Assembly: GCA_964451325.1 (NCBI GenBank)
Contig: CAYVHO010000007.1
Coordinates: forward strand, 1 to 64,000
DNA from: JAADHI01 sp964451325
GTDB taxonomy: Bacteria > Nitrospirota > Nitrospiria > SBBL01 > JAADHI01
Direction of reading: 5' to 3'
Length of the DNA: 64,000 nt
Shown here: positions 62,067-64,000 of the stretch, in pieces
Numbering within the stretch: the first letter of the stretch is position 1
How the letters are laid out: every line of letters starts with the position of its first letter
Translations under genes and position numbers: made by a program
Notes under the pieces: model-generated
What the model was told of the DNA's origin: nothing
Seen by the model: the letters and a program-made list of their open reading frames with translations, nothing else
Databases searched by the model: none

Positions 62067-62810
62067 ATCGCTTCGCTAGCCCCCAGACCATTCAGCTTAA
62101 AAAGGATATCGACGCCGTTCAAGGTCTTATTTACTTGCCTTCTGTTGACCCTCGGCATCGGCTATCTCTTTGCCCTCACCTATCTTTACCTTGTTGAAAT
62201 TGAACCCCATAATGCAGAGGGACACGGACTGTTGCAAGGTGTCATCGAAAAATATTACGGAAAACGAGGTGGTACACAACTTGGTGCTGCTTTGAATGGT
62301 GCAATGGGGGATAATATTGCTTCTGCTGAAAAGGAAAAGGTTTTTCTCTGGATCAAAGGGGGTGCGGATGAGGAAGCTTATGCGGCTGTTGCACCGATTT
62401 TTCAGGAAAACTGTGTAATCTGCCACAGTCCAGAGTCCGGGTTGCCAATTCCCCCATTGACTTCTTTTGAGGAGGTCGCCATCCTCACCACGATGGATAT
62501 GGGGCAGTCGGTAAAAGGACTTGTCCGAGTCTCCCACGTCCACCTTTTTGGTATGAGTTTTATCTTTTTTATGACAGGCGGAATCTTTGCGCTGAGTGAA
62601 ATCAATGTGCGATGGCGCAGCCTGCTCATCGCCACGCCCTTCATCGCCATCTGGCTCGACATCGGTTCCTGGTGGTTTACGAAATTGGAACCGGTCTTCG
62701 CCTATACCGTAATCTTCGGGGGATTTTTGATGGGAGTTTCTTTGTTATTACAAATTGTCATTTCTCTTGGAGAGATGTGGATCTGGAACGAAAAACATCG
62801 CAGCGCTTGA
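62067..62810 (+). CDS. Membrane heme c protein with four-five helices
   Basis: A 247-residue protein: an N-terminal membrane helix (LFTCLLLTLGIGYLFALTYL), a periplasmic segment with heme motif CVICH (116-120), then three or four helices (HVHLFGMSFIFFMTGGIFAL, TVIFGGFLMGVSLLLQIVIS). No formal family name is recognised. The start is doubtful. CAGGAGA (62055-62061) is followed after 5 nt by ATC at 62067; in frame the next usual start is TTG at 62145, which lacks a ribosome-binding site and would cut into the first helix. It likely works with the cytochrome c just upstream. Confidence 0.7.
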   Translation: MASLAPRPFSLKRISTPFKVLFTCLLLTLGIGYLFALTYLYLVEIEPHNAEGHGLLQGVIEKYYGKRGGTQLGAALNGAMGDNIASAEKEKVFLWIKGGADEEAYAAVAPIFQENCVICHSPESGLPIPPLTSFEEVAILTTMDMGQSVKGLVRVSHVHLFGMSFIFFMTGGIFALSEINVRWRSLLIATPFIAIWLDIGSWWFTKLEPVFAYTVIFGGFLMGVSLLLQIVISLGEMWIWNEKHRSA

Positions 62811-62924
62811 GGGTTTGCACAAAAACAACTTCACCCATGGTCGCTTATTCGCTATTCGGACCCACAGGGGCGCATCCTGCGTATTTAGGGTCTCTAAGAC
62901 CGACAGTTCATGCTTGACACGATA

Positions 62925-64000
62925 CTAAAATGAGACGGGGATTTGATAGCGTTTGAGTTTGTTGTAGAAGCTTGCGCGTGAGATCCCGAGCAAACGTGCC
63001 GCCTTGGATTTGTTGCCCTTGCATTCCTGCAAAGATTCGAGAATGCGCTCTCGTTCCACTTTGCACATGACTTCCTGGGTGGCACTGAACAGCGTAGTGG
63101 AGGGGGCGTATCCCAGTGAAGTGACCTCTTCTTCGATTAAGAGGGATTCGAGTGAAATTTCTGGATTTTGGGATACAAGTACACCGCGTTCAATGACATT
63201 TTCCAATTCCCGCACATTGCCCTTCCAGGGCATTCTCAGCAAGAGTTCCGAAGCTTCTTTGGAGAGCGACATCGGCCCCTTGCCATTTTTCTGGGTGTAT
63301 TTTCCGATAAAATGATCCACCAAAAGCGGGATGTCGTCCAAACGACCGCGCAAGGGCGGAATCATGATCGGCATCACGGCAAGACGATAGTAGAGATCTT
63401 CGCGAAAGGTCTTTTTGGCGATACCTTCTTTGAGCGAGCGGTTGGTCGCGGCAATCATACGTACATTGACTTTGACACTGCGATTTCCGCCCACAGGACG
63501 TGCTTCACCTTCTTGCAAGACTCGAAGTAGCTTTGATTGAAAGACGAGGCTGGTGTCACTGATTTCGTCTAAAAAAACCGTGCCGCCTTCAGCTTCTTCA
63601 AAAAGCCCTTTTTTATTCGAGATGGCTCCGGTAAAAGCACCTTTGACATGTCCAAAGAGCTCACTTTCCAGTAGCGCTTCGGGCAGTGCACCACAGTCGA
63701 TGGCAATAAAAGGGTGATGTCGTCGCAGACTCATTTGATGAATGGCCTGGGCCACGCGTTCTTTTCCCGTCCCGCTTTCACCATAGACCAGTACCGTGGC
63801 ACTACTGGGCGCTACAAGACGGATCATTTGAAAGAGCGCCCGCATTTTTTTGCTGTGGCCGATCATGCCACAAAAAGAAGTCTCGGCCTTTGTGTCGGAA
63901 GCCCTAACATCTCTAAAATTCCGTCCTGGGCCCACTGTAATCTGTAAGTCTGCTGGCTTTTCTGAAGGGTTTGAAATATCCCGAATCATTTCGATCACAT
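62925..64000 (-). CDS. Sigma54-dependent activator, NtrC/Fis family (partial)
   Basis: At least 357 residues, running off the right edge of the window. The AAA+ domain has Walker A GESGTGKERVA, the sigma54 contact loop GAFTGA, Walker B GGTVFLDEIS, and the RDDL-type arginine-finger area FREDLYYRLAV. A Fis-type helix-turn-helix ends the protein (KSAARLLGISRASFYNKLKR). The N-terminal sensor is outside or just begun: the start EMIRDISNPSEK resembles the end of a PAS domain, so the true start is probably beyond 64000. Its targets are unknown; no sigma54 promoter was found in the window. Confidence 0.9.
   Translation of the reverse strand, partial: VIEMIRDISNPSEKPADLQITVGPGRNFRDVRASDTKAETSFCGMIGHSKKMRALFQMIRLVAPSSATVLVYGESGTGKERVAQAIHQMSLRRHHPFIAIDCGALPEALLESELFGHVKGAFTGAISNKKGLFEEAEGGTVFLDEISDTSLVFQSKLLRVLQEGEARPVGGNRSVKVNVRMIAATNRSLKEGIAKKTFREDLYYRLAVMPIMIPPLRGRLDDIPLLVDHFIGKYTQKNGKGPMSLSKEASELLLRMPWKGNVRELENVIERGVLVSQNPEISLESLLIEEEVTSLGYAPSTTLFSATQEVMCKVERERILESLQECKGNKSKAARLLGISRASFYNKLKRYQIPVSF

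Noticed and set aside
62811..62924. Terminator between the convergent heme gene and the sigma54 activator
   Set aside because: No stem followed by a T run could be found.
1..64000. CRISPR array or prophage
   Set aside because: No regularly spaced direct repeats, cas genes or phage structural genes were seen.

Overview
The window looks like a chromosome segment of a Gram-negative bacterium. Evidence for an outer membrane and periplasm is several predicted lipoproteins, signal-peptide proteins, a Spy/CpxP-like periplasmic protein and c-type cytochromes. Base composition is moderate. The metabolism suggested is respiratory and oxygen-tolerant: PrxQ/Bcp, soluble transhydrogenase, c-type cytochromes and nitrate assimilation. 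The gene mix recalls candidate 'deltaproteobacterial', Nitrospina or Nitrospira-like lineages, but I cannot place it more precisely from sequence alone.

The most remarkable locus is 11.0-17.4 kb. It is a compact operon encoding a complete prokaryotic-ubiquitin/20S proteasome pathway: ARC/Mpa ATPase, Dop, a 55-residue Pup/UBact modifier ending in Gly-Glu, proteasome beta, proteasome alpha and the ligase PafA. A good sigma70 promoter precedes it. The first gene seems to start at AUU behind a perfect Shine-Dalgarno, and the ATPase lacks the C-terminal docking tail known from actinobacterial Mpa.

Layout. 0.3-4.6 kb: CBS protein, ferredoxin, Bcp, an HdrB-like/SdhB-like/FixX electron-transfer trio and peptide deformylase. 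4.7-10.8 kb: DNA polymerase I, a small palindromic element, a membrane protein with a SWIM-domain protein, a tiny 20-residue ORF, a second inverted-repeat element and a TPR protein. 11.0-17.4 kb: proteasome operon. 17.5-21.0 kb: ABC-2 exporter with a cupin. 21.1-24.5 kb: small inverted-repeat element, VapBC pair, CDGSH-GltS fusion and nitrilase. 24.5-28.8 kb: RecQ, SDR, SPL-like radical SAM and nucleoside phosphorylase-like genes. 29.2-33.6 kb: secreted unknown protein, heme protein with a membrane partner, transhydrogenase and tRNA-Leu(CAG). 33.7-42.1 kb: Spy/CpxP-like protein and the nitrate/nitrite assimilation operon (NasA, DmsBC-like fusion, NirD, NirB, TfoX-like). 42.4-48.3 kb: DUF1653, lipoprotein, CysZ-like, ElbB, YqgE, retropepsin-like protease and a MORN-C13 peptidase lipoprotein. 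48.5-56.2 kb: an accessory, partly decayed island with a DUF4143 ATPase, frameshifted RHH gene, truncated cytosine methyltransferase, OLD nuclease, ParDE, IS21 and IS3 remnants, TacAT and a broken hydrolase. 56.2-64 kb: fused 5-oxoprolinase, RuvB, MogA/MoaB, two heme c proteins and a sigma54 activator cut by the window edge.

No CRISPR array, rRNA or prophage structure was seen. Start sites were moved from the longest ORF wherever a Shine-Dalgarno or family N-terminus argued for it; these cases are stated in the entries.
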